Made by a program: the position numbers and the translations under genes | The notes under the pieces: model-generated | The model's input: the letters and a program-made list of their open reading frames with translations, nothing else | What the model was told of the DNA's origin: nothing | The model's database searches: none | Assembly: GCA_902762795.1 (NCBI GenBank) | Contig: CACWPM010000032.1 | Coordinates: 1 to 34,521 of the forward strand | Direction: 5' to 3' | DNA from: Fibrobacter succinogenes | GTDB taxonomy: Bacteria; Fibrobacterota; Fibrobacteria; Fibrobacterales; Fibrobacteraceae | DNA length: 34,521 nucleotides | In this document: in pieces, positions 15,302-23,457 of the stretch | Layout: each line of letters begins with the position of its first letter | Numbering within the stretch: position 1 is the first letter of the stretch

Positions 15302-16252
15302 TTAGACTTTAAGTTCTTCGTAATGCGGATTCAAAGTCGTTCCAGTGACCTTGTACTTCTTGCAAACAGGAGCGTCAAAGTGCTTGGAGAAGATTTCCGT
15401 CCAGCTACAAATGAACCACTCGTCCCAAGCATGCAACACAATGTCTGTTGCACCAGCAGGAATATCGACAACCTTCGTTGTGCCTGCAGTGAATTTGCCA
15501 GATTCCTTAGTAACGCGATTCCCGCTCAAGGTGTAGGTCACATCGAACTTAGAGACGTAGCCAGCCTCGTTTTCAATGGATATCCAGCCAGAACTGGAAT
15601 CGGCCACATTCTCGTCCGCAGCGGTGAACAGAACCTTATTATTTTTCCAGCTGTAGATATCAACTGAGTACTTCTTATGGTAGAAAGGTGAATTAATCTC
15701 TGCTATAAAATAAACGCGACCGCCATTAAAATCTACACCAACGGTGAGCTTAATGCCAAAACCTCCAACATTTCCTCCAAACGAAATTTCAGGATGGCTA
15801 GCATCAATACGTCCATCCATAATTTTGACACCCAAAATATCCACTTCGATTGCGAAATACGAATTCATGGGATTACGGTAATCAATATGGACACTAAGTG
15901 TATAAGAGAAAAGACCGATATTACCATGAATATCGCTCAATTCAATTGGCGAAGCCATAACTTCAGCAGAATCCAAAAGTGACATAGACGCACAAACGTC
16001 TTTACGGCACCTGATCATGCCCCCTTTCTCACTAACAAAAAGACTTGCATCACCACAGAAAGTTTTACCATCAATTTCTAGGCAAGCCTTTTCAAAATTG
16101 ATATGGCTAAATGCAGCCATTTCCTTACCATCCAACTTAATCGGTTTTTCCAGGCTCCATATAATGAATCCAAAGAAATCCATCTTTTGGGAAATTTCGG
16201 CAACTTCAAGAATCCTTGTTGTAGCGTTTGTTGTGATTTTGATAGTTTTCAT
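15302..16252 (-). CDS. Protein with cholesterol-dependent-cytolysin domain-4-like C-terminus (copy A)
   Basis: 316 residues, no signal peptide or membrane segment. Residues 1-215 are an unrecognised beta-rich part with VGVDFNGGRVYF near 175-186. Residues about 220-316 look like the C-terminal beta-sandwich (domain 4) of thiol-activated cytolysins: an SSGWISIENEAGYVSKFDVTY start, a PAGATDIVLHAWDEW stretch, a W-T-E-I-F segment and a GTTLNP loop. In perfringolysin the matching GTTLYP loop carries the Thr-Leu pair that recognises cholesterol. The pore-forming domains 1-3 are not apparent, so this would be a binding module, not a toxin. The start is supported by AAGGAG 7 bases upstream. It shares its upstream region with copy B. 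The function is inferred only from the fold resemblance. Confidence 0.8.
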   Translation of the reverse strand: MKTIKITTNATTRILEVAEISQKMDFFGFIIWSLEKPIKLDGKEMAAFSHINFEKACLEIDGKTFCGDASLFVSEKGGMIRCRKDVCASMSLLDSAEVMASPIELSDIHGNIGLFSYTLSVHIDYRNPMNSYFAIEVDILGVKIMDGRIDASHPEISFGGNVGGFGIKLTVGVDFNGGRVYFIAEINSPFYHKKYSVDIYSWKNNKVLFTAADENVADSSSGWISIENEAGYVSKFDVTYTLSGNRVTKESGKFTAGTTKVVDIPAGATDIVLHAWDEWFICSWTEIFSKHFDAPVCKKYKVTGTTLNPHYEELKV

Positions 16253-16314
16253 TTTTTTCTCCTTGTTAATTGTTGTTTTTTGTCAACTCGTTCTTCGAAT
16301 TAACAGTCAAAAAA

Positions 16315-16385
16315 TATCTACAGAGAGAGGTAATCCGCAAGTACCCAATGAGGTTAACCTTTTTTGATTAATCCAAAAGAATTAC
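16315..16385 (-). promoter_or_regulatory. Promoter/operator region of copy A
   Basis: The operator-like site AAGTACCCAATGAGGTTAAC is at 16339-16358, with a weaker second site at 16368-16385 (centres 28 bp apart). The putative -35 (TACTTG, 16338-16343) overlaps the first site, and the -10 TAGATA (16315-16320) is 17 bp away. The layout is the same upstream of copy B. Overlap with a weak -35 suggests activation, but this is inference. Confidence 0.55.
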
Positions 16386-16451
16386 AAATTAAACAAATTA
16401 ATAATACTCGATTACTTATAAAATTCTCTAAAACATTATTTTATTTACATT

Positions 16452-16482
16452 AAAAGCCTCGCATTTCTGCGAGGCTTTTTTG
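16452..16482. terminator. Terminator between copies B and A
   Basis: Stem AAAGCCTCGCA / TGCGAGGCTTT with a TTTC loop. It is T-rich on both strands and lies 14 bp beyond the stop codon of copy B, so copies A and B are separate transcription units. Confidence 0.88.
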
Positions 16483-16495
16483 CTATGCTACATTA

Positions 16496-17467
16496 TCAAA
16501 CAGAAAGTTCTTCATATTTCGGATTCAAGTTCATGCCGTAGATCTTGTACTTCTTGCAAACCGGACCATCGAAATGCGCAGAGAAAATTTCTCTCCAGCT
16601 TTTGATGAACCATTCCTCCCAAGCGCGCAATACAATATCTGTAGCACCTGCTGGGATATCAATGACCTTCGTAACACCTGTCGTAAAGTATCCAGATTCT
16701 TCAGTAATACGCTGTCCATTGATCGTATAGGACACATCGAACTTAGCGACAAATGCGCCCTCGTTTTCAATGGCAACCCATCCAGAACTGCAGTTCGCGG
16801 CGCTAAACAAATTAGCAGTATCTTTAACAGGAATGAGATCAACTTTGTAGTTCTTCCAGCTATAGAGATCGAGCGAGAATTTCTTGTCGAAGAAAATGTT
16901 CTTAACCTCACCATCAAAATAAACTCGACCACCATTGAAATCTACGCCCACAGTGACATAAATCTTGGATATACCATAATCAGCCCCCGTTGAGAATTCC
17001 GGACGAGCAGCATCCAAACAAACATCAATGATTGTAAAGAAAAACGCCTTAATCTTAACTGCAAAAAAGGCTTTATCCAAATGATTCGGATCAATATGGA
17101 TGTGAATATCGTATGAGAAGAACTCATCTATGCCACCGCTGACATCCGTATCAATCAGCCCATCAGATGCCAAAGGCATGTTCAGCGGCGCCAAGGAATC
17201 GCAAGCCTTAGCAAAGCATTTGATTAAGGCAATCCCGCTCTGATCGACGAAAAGCGTGACAACACCAGTGACCTTTTGATTGCTCATTTCTATCGTTGCA
17301 TTTCCAAAGTTGACATCGGTGCCAGTGGGCAGCTCTATACCATCCAATACAATCGGACCTTTCAAGCCCCATACACGATCCTTAAAAAAAAAGCTCATTA
17401 ATGAGTAAATTGCTTTGACTTCAAGGACCTTGGTCGAGGTCTCGGTGATAATTTTGATTGTTTCCAT
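16496..17467 (-). CDS. Protein with cholesterol-dependent-cytolysin domain-4-like C-terminus (copy B)
   Basis: 323 residues, a clear paralogue of copy A along its whole length (VGVDFNGGRVYF, SSGWVAIENEGAFVAKFDV, PAGATDIVLRAWEEWF, SWREIFSAHFDGPVCKKY). There is no signal peptide. The final loop reads YGMNLNP where copy A has GTTLNP, so the Thr of the cholesterol-type Thr-Leu pair is absent, and FIKSW replaces FICSW. The two copies may therefore bind different ligands. The RBS AAGGAG lies before the ATG at 17467. Upstream about 200 bp are duplicated with the gene. It is probably in the same regulon as copy A and the two hydrolases. No enzymatic motif was seen. Confidence 0.8.
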   Translation of the reverse strand: METIKIITETSTKVLEVKAIYSLMSFFFKDRVWGLKGPIVLDGIELPTGTDVNFGNATIEMSNQKVTGVVTLFVDQSGIALIKCFAKACDSLAPLNMPLASDGLIDTDVSGGIDEFFSYDIHIHIDPNHLDKAFFAVKIKAFFFTIIDVCLDAARPEFSTGADYGISKIYVTVGVDFNGGRVYFDGEVKNIFFDKKFSLDLYSWKNYKVDLIPVKDTANLFSAANCSSGWVAIENEGAFVAKFDVSYTINGQRITEESGYFTTGVTKVIDIPAGATDIVLRAWEEWFIKSWREIFSAHFDGPVCKKYKIYGMNLNPKYEELSV

Positions 17468-17530
17468 TTTTTTCTCCTTGTTAATTGTTGTTTTTTTGTT
17501 AATTCGATTTCTGAATCAACAGTCAAAAAT

Positions 17531-17602
17531 TATCTACAGAAAGAGATAATCCGCAAGTACCCAATGTGATTAATCTTTTGTGGTTAACCCAATAGGATTA
17601 CA
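17531..17602 (-). promoter_or_regulatory. Promoter/operator region of copy B
   Basis: Operator-like sites at 17555-17574 (AAGTACCCAATGTGATTAAT) and 17584-17602 (TTAACCCAATAGGATTACA), centres 28 bp apart. The putative -35 TACTTG (17554-17559) and -10 TAGATA (17531-17536) have a 17-bp spacer, exactly as for copy A. Confidence 0.55.
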
Positions 17603-17671
17603 TATTAAACAAATCAACAATATTCGATTACTTATAAAATCTTCAAAAATATTATTTTATTCACATAAAAA

Positions 17672-17692
17672 AACGTCCGCAAAGCGGACGTT
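17672..17692 (-). terminator. Terminator of the first YiiX-like gene
   Basis: AACGTCCGC / GCGGACGTT stem with an AAA loop (TTT on the minus strand). The minus-strand transcript continues into seven T residues. It lies 38 bp beyond the stop codon. Confidence 0.88.
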
Positions 17693-17729
17693 CTGAAGAA
17701 GAAATTTATTTATACGAAAATATTTCAAG

Positions 17730-18698
17730 CTACTTTTTAAAATGATCGTCGTATTCGCCTTTACCACGATCAACTTTCAACGTTCCTATATACGTTGCAT
17801 TTTCCAAATGATGCAGAAGATCATTCGGCGTAACATACATGGACTGAAATTTAATCAAGCATTTTTTAAGTTCCGACCATGTTATATTAGAGCACTTTGC
17901 TAGAGATTTTAAAGCATCTACAATATCTTTAAGAGCATTCCATAATTTCATTGGGTTGAGACCAAAACGTGGAGAAACATTTGCAAAACAAAACTCATTT
18001 GGGGTGCCAAGACTATCTTGCCCTGCATATTTCTCATACAAATCTATCAAAGAAATTTGTTTTGTTTTCGCATTATCGGCCTGTAAAAGAGGTTCATCCA
18101 AACCTGCATCACCATTTTCTACAACCAACTCAAGAGCTTGATTCCCTCTTTTTTGAGCAGCATCCAAATAGCATTGGTAAACAAATGACGAACAAATCAT
18201 CGCATGGACATCCACACCTTTTTTATCGTCAATCATTTTTTTAAGTTCAGCCCCAATCAATAGCAAAAATTCTAGAGCCTCACCTGCTATACCCCAAAGC
18301 TTTTCTTGAGGCATTTTTTTGAAAACAAGAGTAAGGCCAAGAAGAATCAAATCAGAAAATGGATAAGATAATTGCTGAGTCACATATTTCTTGGCTATTT
18401 CGGACAATGCTTCTCTATCTTCTTCATTGGCGCTGTTATGGCGCAAAACATAGACTTCACAGCTTCCATTTTCATTTGCAATAAGCGTATGAGCATGAAG
18501 TCCATTTTCTCTAGACTCAGCAATGACAAAATCTTTTTTTTGGACAAATATCGCCCCATGAGAAACTTCAGAATTAGTCAGCTTCATAATGAAATTACTA
18601 GCCCAATCCTTTTTATCTCCCTTGAACGTCAAGATGTCGCCGGGAAGCAATTGATCCAAAGTAATAGGGATATTTACTATTTTTTGCGAATCGCTCAT
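17730..18698 (-). CDS. YiiX-like permuted papain-fold hydrolase (copy A)
   Basis: 322 residues, no signal peptide. The N-terminus has LLPGDILTF and then a catalytic-type His47 in SEVSHGAIFV, with an AESRENG strand. The nucleophile-type Cys169 is in MICSSFVYQCYLDA, and a late VTPNDLLHHLENAT motif follows. The His-before-Cys order marks the circularly permuted NlpC/P60 (YiiX/LRAT-like) group, whose members cleave or transfer amide or acyl groups on lipids, peptides or cell wall. The actual substrate is unknown. Hydrophobic stretches at about 115-126 and 142-150 may dock to membrane. The RBS AAGGAG lies before the ATG. The upstream operator matches those of the two cytolysin-domain genes and the second hydrolase. 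Confidence 0.85.
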   Translation of the reverse strand: MSDSQKIVNIPITLDQLLPGDILTFKGDKKDWASNFIMKLTNSEVSHGAIFVQKKDFVIAESRENGLHAHTLIANENGSCEVYVLRHNSANEEDREALSEIAKKYVTQQLSYPFSDLILLGLTLVFKKMPQEKLWGIAGEALEFLLLIGAELKKMIDDKKGVDVHAMICSSFVYQCYLDAAQKRGNQALELVVENGDAGLDEPLLQADNAKTKQISLIDLYEKYAGQDSLGTPNEFCFANVSPRFGLNPMKLWNALKDIVDALKSLAKCSNITWSELKKCLIKFQSMYVTPNDLLHHLENATYIGTLKVDRGKGEYDDHFKK

Positions 18699-18730
18699 AT
18701 TTTTTCTCCTTAAATTTGTTTTAAATTTAT

Positions 18731-18770
18731 ATTATAACAAAATGACACCCAATAACCCATCTGGGTTAAT
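18731..18770 (-). promoter_or_regulatory. Promoter/operator of YiiX-like copy A
   Basis: The operator AATAACCCATCTGGGTTAAT (18751-18770) is a palindrome with one mismatch. The -10 TATAAT lies at 18731-18736 (minus strand), and the matching -35 would fall inside the operator. The start codon is 53 bp away. The operator begins directly after the regulator's stop codon (18772-18774). Confidence 0.65.
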
Positions 18771-18771
18771 T

Positions 18772-20124
18772 TCAAGGATTAGTCCTTTCAAAAGCCTTTT
18801 CTACCAGCGACTGAATCATCTGAAGGCGGCTCGGCTGAATCCCGTCTAAAAGCTTTAAACTATCCGAAATAATAAAATTTGGATGGTATTGGAACAGAAT
18901 CTTCTTATGAACTTCAACGGAAGCCGAATCTCCCTTGAGATAACGACAAAGGATTACGAACAACAACGGATAAATACTTTCTGGTCGAATATAAGCAGCC
19001 CTCAATGCGTAATGTTCACATTCGTCATACTTACTCATCAAGAAATAGATAAGCGCTTTCGGAATAATTTGACAAGGATCGTTCTCTAGATTAGGGAAAT
19101 AGCGTTCATATTCGTTAAAGAGCGCAAGAGCCTTTTCTTCCTCCCCCATAAACAGATACATTTGCGAAAGCAGCATACTGGCCCAAACATTTTGAGGATT
19201 AGCCTCCGTAACTAGCGATAAATACATAATTGCATCTTTCTTGTTTCCAGAGAGTATGTTAAAAAGAGCCATCATGAGTCTGGAATAATCCGAATAGGGG
19301 TCATCACGCATGCAAGAACAAGCGAGTTCCTGTATTTTATCATAGTATTTTTGAAATTTCACCCATGTTTCCGTAATCGCCGTATAGTACAACCGCACAA
19401 GCGAAAATTTCATGAACATATTTGCAACCCCTGTCTGAAGCAAAATCAGCAGTTCACATTCGCATTTTTCAAAACTTTCGCGATTTTTGCAATTCATTTT
19501 GTGATTTACATATGCACTGACAAACCACCAACGCGGCTGAAGATTCTCACCTCGTTCAAAAGAATGGCCTGCAGATACAACCATCTGACGATAAAGGTGC
19601 ATTGTCATCTGGTTCGAAAGGAATTCAATATCCGAATGTTCATCGAACTTTTGAGAATACACCCAAAGAATTCTCGACATGTTCCCATTAAAAAGAGTCA
19701 GATAAAGGCTTGGTCTTGGATCTTGCGTTCCCGTCAATACAATCTGGTAGGTGGCATCTTCATCCCTGGATTCTGCGTTTGCATATTGAATATTGAACAA
19801 GTGGTATCTGTGAAGATGCTGAACAAAAAGGAAAAAGAACACATTCATTTGCGGATTATCAAATTTTTCCCTTTGAACTATGAGGATTTTTATTTCGGGA
19901 ATCCGCTTTACGCTATCGTCCGTATCCAACACGCCTAAAGATGCAGCTTCGGTCCTGTTGCTCACATCCATAATCTTGTATATTTTAGCAAGATGCACCT
20001 AGACCGTATTGGCCGAGATATTCAGGATTCTGCAAATTTCGACATTTGTAAGTCCCTTACGCACTAACGCGAGTATCTCTTTTTGTCGAGCAGTAAATTC
20101 TTGTTTCGAGGGATTTTTTTCCAT
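18772..20124 (-). pseudogene. LuxR-type HTH / TolB-like / TPR regulator, interrupted by an in-frame TAG
   Basis: Translation from the ATG at 20124 gives MEKNPSKQEFTARQKEILAL..., a GLTNVEICRILNIS helix and ANTV, then TAG (19999-20001). It continues in frame with VHLAKIYKIMDVSNRTEAA, the usual end of a LuxR/GerE HTH. The remainder is 408 codons. Residues about 30-150 resemble the TolB-like amino-terminal domain of CadC/cyclase-type TPR regulators (YQIVLTG...ILWVYSQKFDE), and TPR helices follow (KKDAIMYLSLVTEANPQN, EEEKALALFNEYERYFP). An open frame from GTG at 19998 exists but has no SD and lacks most of the HTH, so I doubt it is a native start. The gene may be dead, a sequencing error may be present, or the TAG may be suppressed. 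It sits among four genes sharing one operator and is their best candidate regulator. Confidence 0.7.
19999..20001 (-). other. In-frame TAG inside the HTH
   Basis: The codon lies between ...AAT ACG GTC and GTG CAT CTT. Family members normally have a Lys or similar residue here (T-V-K-x-H), and AAG to TAG is a single change. Both flanks stay in the same frame, so no frameshift is needed to explain the break. Confidence 0.85.
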
Positions 20125-20508
20125 ATCGGCATTCTTATTTCATTTAAAAGAAACAATACATACAAAGAAATTTATTTACAAAGACAAGCTCAATTATATC
20201 ATTTATTTTACAGTTAAATCATCTAAAAAAAGACTCCTATGCAGAAGACTTAAAAAAGTTGCCATGGCTAAAATATTGACATTTTTTCTCAAATTTCATG
20301 ACGTTTACTTTTCTATTTACAAAAGGGTTTGGTTAATTGTTGTTTTTACTTATTAATTGCACGAACCACTCTTTTTACTCAATATTTTTGCACAAAAATA
20401 TTTTTACACACAAAAAAAAACGATAATCGATACTTTTATGTGTTTCACATATAAAACCCCGAAAGCTGGATACAAATTTCGAGGTTCACGTCAAAGGCAG
20501 GCTAAATC
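20125..20508. other. AT-rich intergenic region upstream of the regulator
   Basis: 384 bases, no supported gene. It contains the terminator of YiiX-like copy B (20455-20486). A weak promoter-like pair for the regulator (TTGTAA / TATTGT on the minus strand, 17-bp spacing, about 40 bp before the ATG) is plausible only. No match to the shared operator was seen. Confidence 0.6.
20455..20486 (-). terminator. Terminator of YiiX-like copy B
   Basis: AACCTCGAAA / TTTCGGGGTT stem on the minus strand (one wobble), followed by TTATATG, 22 bp beyond the stop codon. Confidence 0.65.
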
Positions 20509-21552
20509 CTATTCTTTCCAGTTTGCATCGTAGTAATCGCCATAACGATTAACTTTTATCATGCCAACATTTGTCGCGTTTGTCACGTTCTTGACCAAAT
20601 CATTAGGCGTTACGAACATGGACTGTTGTTCTCTTGCGACCTTCATCATTTCAGAGAAAGAAACTCGATCGCCCTTCAAGAACGTAGCCAAAGCCTGGAT
20701 TACATCCTTAATGGCATTAATGACTTCCAATAAAATGGTAAATGTTTCAGGAGTGATTTCCGGAATCTTATCGAGACTCTTCTTTGAAAGAAGCTTTTTC
20801 AAATCGGCCAAAATTTCTTCTTTGGAGCGGAGCTTTTTCGCAGGCTGAAGCTTTTTAGCCTTGAAATCCTTTTTACATTCGTCTTCATGCGATTCGACGT
20901 AATTGGCATACATATCGAAGAGCGTGACCGACTTGGACTTAGACTTACGACCAATAAGGGGATGATCCTTAAAGCCAACATCGCCATTTTCTATTTTCAA
21001 CTTGAGAGCCGGATGCTTCTTGGATGCATCCAGATAGCACTGGTAAACAAAAGAAGAGCACACCATCGTATGCTTGCCCGGGGTATTCTTTTCTTCGATG
21101 ATTTTTTTGAGTTCCGCAGCAACCAAGCACAAGAATTCAGAAACAGTTCGAGAGATAATCGGGCTTGTAACCTTCTGTCTGAAAATAAGAATCAAGCCCA
21201 AAAGAATCAGGTCAGAAAACGGATAAGGCAAGTCCTGGAGCACATAATTTTTGGCAAATGGCACAACGGGTTCAACGCCATTTTTGCCCGCCTTATTATG
21301 GCGCATCACATAAACTTCACGAGCGGTAGAATCGTCTTTCATTCGGCAAGCATGGATTCCTTCAAGACCTGCTTCAGCAAGGACGCTATCCTCATTTTGG
21401 ACAAAGATTGCACCATGCGACACATCGGAGCCCGTCAAACTCATGATAAGGCCACTAATAGTATCATGAGGGTCCCCCTTAAACACCAAAATATCGCCCG
21501 GGAGCAGGTTATCGACAGACATCTTTCCAATTTTTTTCAATTTTTTCGCCAT
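20509..21552 (-). CDS. YiiX-like permuted papain-fold hydrolase (copy B)
   Basis: 347 residues, a paralogue of the 322-residue hydrolase, no signal peptide. The same landmarks are visible: LLPGDILVFKGD, His46 in SDVSHGAIFV, AEAGLEG, Cys165 in MVCSSFVYQCYLDA and FVTPNDLVKNVTNAT near the C-terminus. It has an extra Lys-rich segment (about 225-260; KKLQPAKKLRSKEEI) that copy A lacks. The expected fold is a circularly permuted NlpC/P60 amidase or acyltransferase; the substrate is unknown. The ATG at 21552 has AAAGGAA upstream. The operator 57 bp upstream is the most perfect of the set, which supports shared control with copy A and the cytolysin-domain pair. Confidence 0.85.
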   Translation of the reverse strand: MAKKLKKIGKMSVDNLLPGDILVFKGDPHDTISGLIMSLTGSDVSHGAIFVQNEDSVLAEAGLEGIHACRMKDDSTAREVYVMRHNKAGKNGVEPVVPFAKNYVLQDLPYPFSDLILLGLILIFRQKVTSPIISRTVSEFLCLVAAELKKIIEEKNTPGKHTMVCSSFVYQCYLDASKKHPALKLKIENGDVGFKDHPLIGRKSKSKSVTLFDMYANYVESHEDECKKDFKAKKLQPAKKLRSKEEILADLKKLLSKKSLDKIPEITPETFTILLEVINAIKDVIQALATFLKGDRVSFSEMMKVAREQQSMFVTPNDLVKNVTNATNVGMIKVNRYGDYYDANWKE

Positions 21553-21581
21553 TTTATTTTTCCTTTGTTCAAGTTGTTTAG

Positions 21582-21628
21582 AATCTACTTACAACAAGCT
21601 TACATGACAATAACCCATTTGGGTTATT
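21582..21628 (-). promoter_or_regulatory. Promoter/operator of YiiX-like copy B
   Basis: The operator AATAACCCATTTGGGTTATT (21609-21628) is a perfect palindrome with 9-bp arms. It overlaps by two bases a -35 TTGTCA (21605-21610, minus strand), which is 17 bp from a -10 TAGATT (21582-21587). Confidence 0.7.
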
Positions 21629-21707
21629 TTGATAGTAATGAAGATAATACCTTATTCAAAACGGCATCGTTTGTGAAAGACTTTTTACAAATAGATATTG
21701 CGAGTAC

Positions 21708-21735
21708 AAAAAAAGCCCGGGGGTGAACCCGAGCG
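21708..21735 (-). terminator. Terminator of the anion symporter gene
   Basis: GCTCGGG / CCCGGGC stem on the minus strand (one wobble), followed by seven T residues, about 100 bp beyond the stop codon. Confidence 0.8.
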
Positions 21736-21831
21736 ATTTTCGTATAGGGGCCCCGGAACAAATGCGGGGTTCAAGAAATAATGGATCCTCTCCGCGTAGC
21801 TCCGAGGAGGACGGGACGAGGAAACATTTAA

Positions 21832-23412
21832 TTACTTCGCAGCGGCGCTGTCGACAACAACCTTAGCGGCGGAGTCAGCCGGGATGGCAACTGCGGCCGG
21901 CGCTTCAGCGGCCTTTTCTACCGAGGCTGCTACCGGTGCAGCAGGAGCGGCAGCTTCAGCAGCGACAACGTCAGCCGGATCTTCGAAGAAGTTGATCTTG
22001 GAAAGACCGAACATCATCAACCAGGAGAGCACAAGGCCACCGACACCCATCACGATACCCGTAACAGCCATGCCACGCGTATCCGTGTAACCGGTTGCAT
22101 GGGCAAGCGCGTTAGGCGGCGTAGAAATCGGGAGGCACATGCCGAGGGAGCTTGCGAATGCGACAGCGACCATCAAGGAAGTCACGCCACCGAGCGGGGC
22201 GAGGTTTTCCTTGCAGCTCATGGCCACGACGATGAAGATCGGCACGAGCAAGCTTGCAGTAGAAGTATGGCTCATGAAATTCGCCATGAAGAGGCAGATG
22301 AAGCCGCAACCGACCATGAGAACGAACGGAGACCAGGTGTTGAACGGAATCGCGTTGATGAGGTCCTTGGCAAGACCCGTCTGCTGCAAACCGAGACCAA
22401 GAGCAAAGCCTCCAGCCACGAGCCAAAGAACGTCCCAGCTCATTTCGTTGAGGTCTTTCTTGGTAATCACGCCTGTCAGAGCAAACACAGCCATCGGGAT
22501 CATGGCAATCACGTTGTCGTTAAGACCGTGGAACTTGCTACCGGTCACCCACAAAAGTACGCAAACAGCAAAGGTAATGTAAACGATAATCGCGCGCGGG
22601 CTCTTGTCAAAGCCATTGGCACCTTCGATATCGAGGTTCATCTCCTTCATCTTGATCGGATAGAGCTTGAGGAGCAAAATCCAGGCAATAACCATCATGA
22701 CAATCACATACGGAACACCAAACTCCATCCACTGGCCAAACGAAATGTTGAAACCGCTGGACTGGAGGGCGCCAAGAGCGATAGCGTTAGGAGGCGTACC
22801 GATCGGAGTACCCATACCACCGATGTTTGCGCCGAGCGGGATGGCAAGAGCAAAAGCGGCTTTACCGCGATCGTTTGCATCAAAGAGCTTGAGCACAGGA
22901 CCAAGGATAGCAAGCATCATGGCCGCCGTTGCGGTGTTGCTCATGAACATGGAGAACACGGCGGTGATAATCATGAGGCCAAGGAGCACCCACTTCGGAT
23001 CCTTTCCAAACGGCTTGAGGAGCACGCGGGCAAGGTTCTTGTCCATGTTGTACTTGCAAGCGGCAGAAGCAAGGAAGAAGCCGCCCAAGAAGAGCATGAT
23101 AATCGGGTCGGCAAATGTCGCCATGATAGCCTTGAACTTGAGCGGTTCAACACCTTCCACGCGGAACGGGATAAGAGCCGAGTTCGAAAGCGTGAAGATC
23201 ATCAACACGATGACGAACATGGAAGTGGACCAGATTGGAAACGGTTGAAGAATCCAGAAAAGCGCGGCCATCACAAAGATTGCGATGACGCGGATTTCGA
23301 GAGGGTTCAACGCATGGTCTCCCACGAAGCCGAGAGCTTCGTACGGGACGAAGAGGGCAGCGATGGCAAGCACCGATGCAATGATGAGTTTGATGAATTT
23401 TGCTTTTGTCAT
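21832..23412 (-). CDS. DASS/SLC13-family sodium:dicarboxylate (or sulfate) symporter
   Basis: 526 residues with about 11 hydrophobic segments. The two substrate/sodium motifs of the family are present: MSNTATAAMM followed by GTPIGTPPNAIALGA, and the second-half repeat MSHTSTASLLVP followed by ISTPPNALAHATG (SHT in place of the usual second SNT/TNT). Expected role: Na+-driven uptake of C4-dicarboxylates or a similar anion across the inner membrane. The C-terminal 45 residues are an Ala/Pro/Val-rich tail not found in typical members. The start is an ATG at 23412 with no clear SD. The 45-bp gap to the upstream giant gene, on the same strand, suggests possible cotranscription. Confidence 0.93.
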   Translation of the reverse strand: MTKAKFIKLIIASVLAIAALFVPYEALGFVGDHALNPLEIRVIAIFVMAALFWILQPFPIWSTSMFVIVLMIFTLSNSALIPFRVEGVEPLKFKAIMATFADPIIMLFLGGFFLASAACKYNMDKNLARVLLKPFGKDPKWVLLGLMIITAVFSMFMSNTATAAMMLAILGPVLKLFDANDRGKAAFALAIPLGANIGGMGTPIGTPPNAIALGALQSSGFNISFGQWMEFGVPYVIVMMVIAWILLLKLYPIKMKEMNLDIEGANGFDKSPRAIIVYITFAVCVLLWVTGSKFHGLNDNVIAMIPMAVFALTGVITKKDLNEMSWDVLWLVAGGFALGLGLQQTGLAKDLINAIPFNTWSPFVLMVGCGFICLFMANFMSHTSTASLLVPIFIVVAMSCKENLAPLGGVTSLMVAVAFASSLGMCLPISTPPNALAHATGYTDTRGMAVTGIVMGVGGLVLSWLMMFGLSKINFFEDPADVVAAEAAAPAAPVAASVEKAAEAPAAVAIPADSAAKVVVDSAAAK

Positions 23413-23457
23413 AACGAGCGCAAATTTAGTAATTAAAATTGCGTTCGGCTAGGGCGC

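Noticed and set aside
18772-19998. Independent 408-residue TPR protein starting at GTG 19998
   Set aside because: No SD, and the frame upstream encodes the missing HTH; treated as the 3' part of an interrupted gene.
22099-23436. 445-codon plus-strand open frame opposite the anion symporter
   Set aside because: It is the antisense shadow of a well-supported membrane transporter; the product is His/Glu/Arg-rich with no domain.
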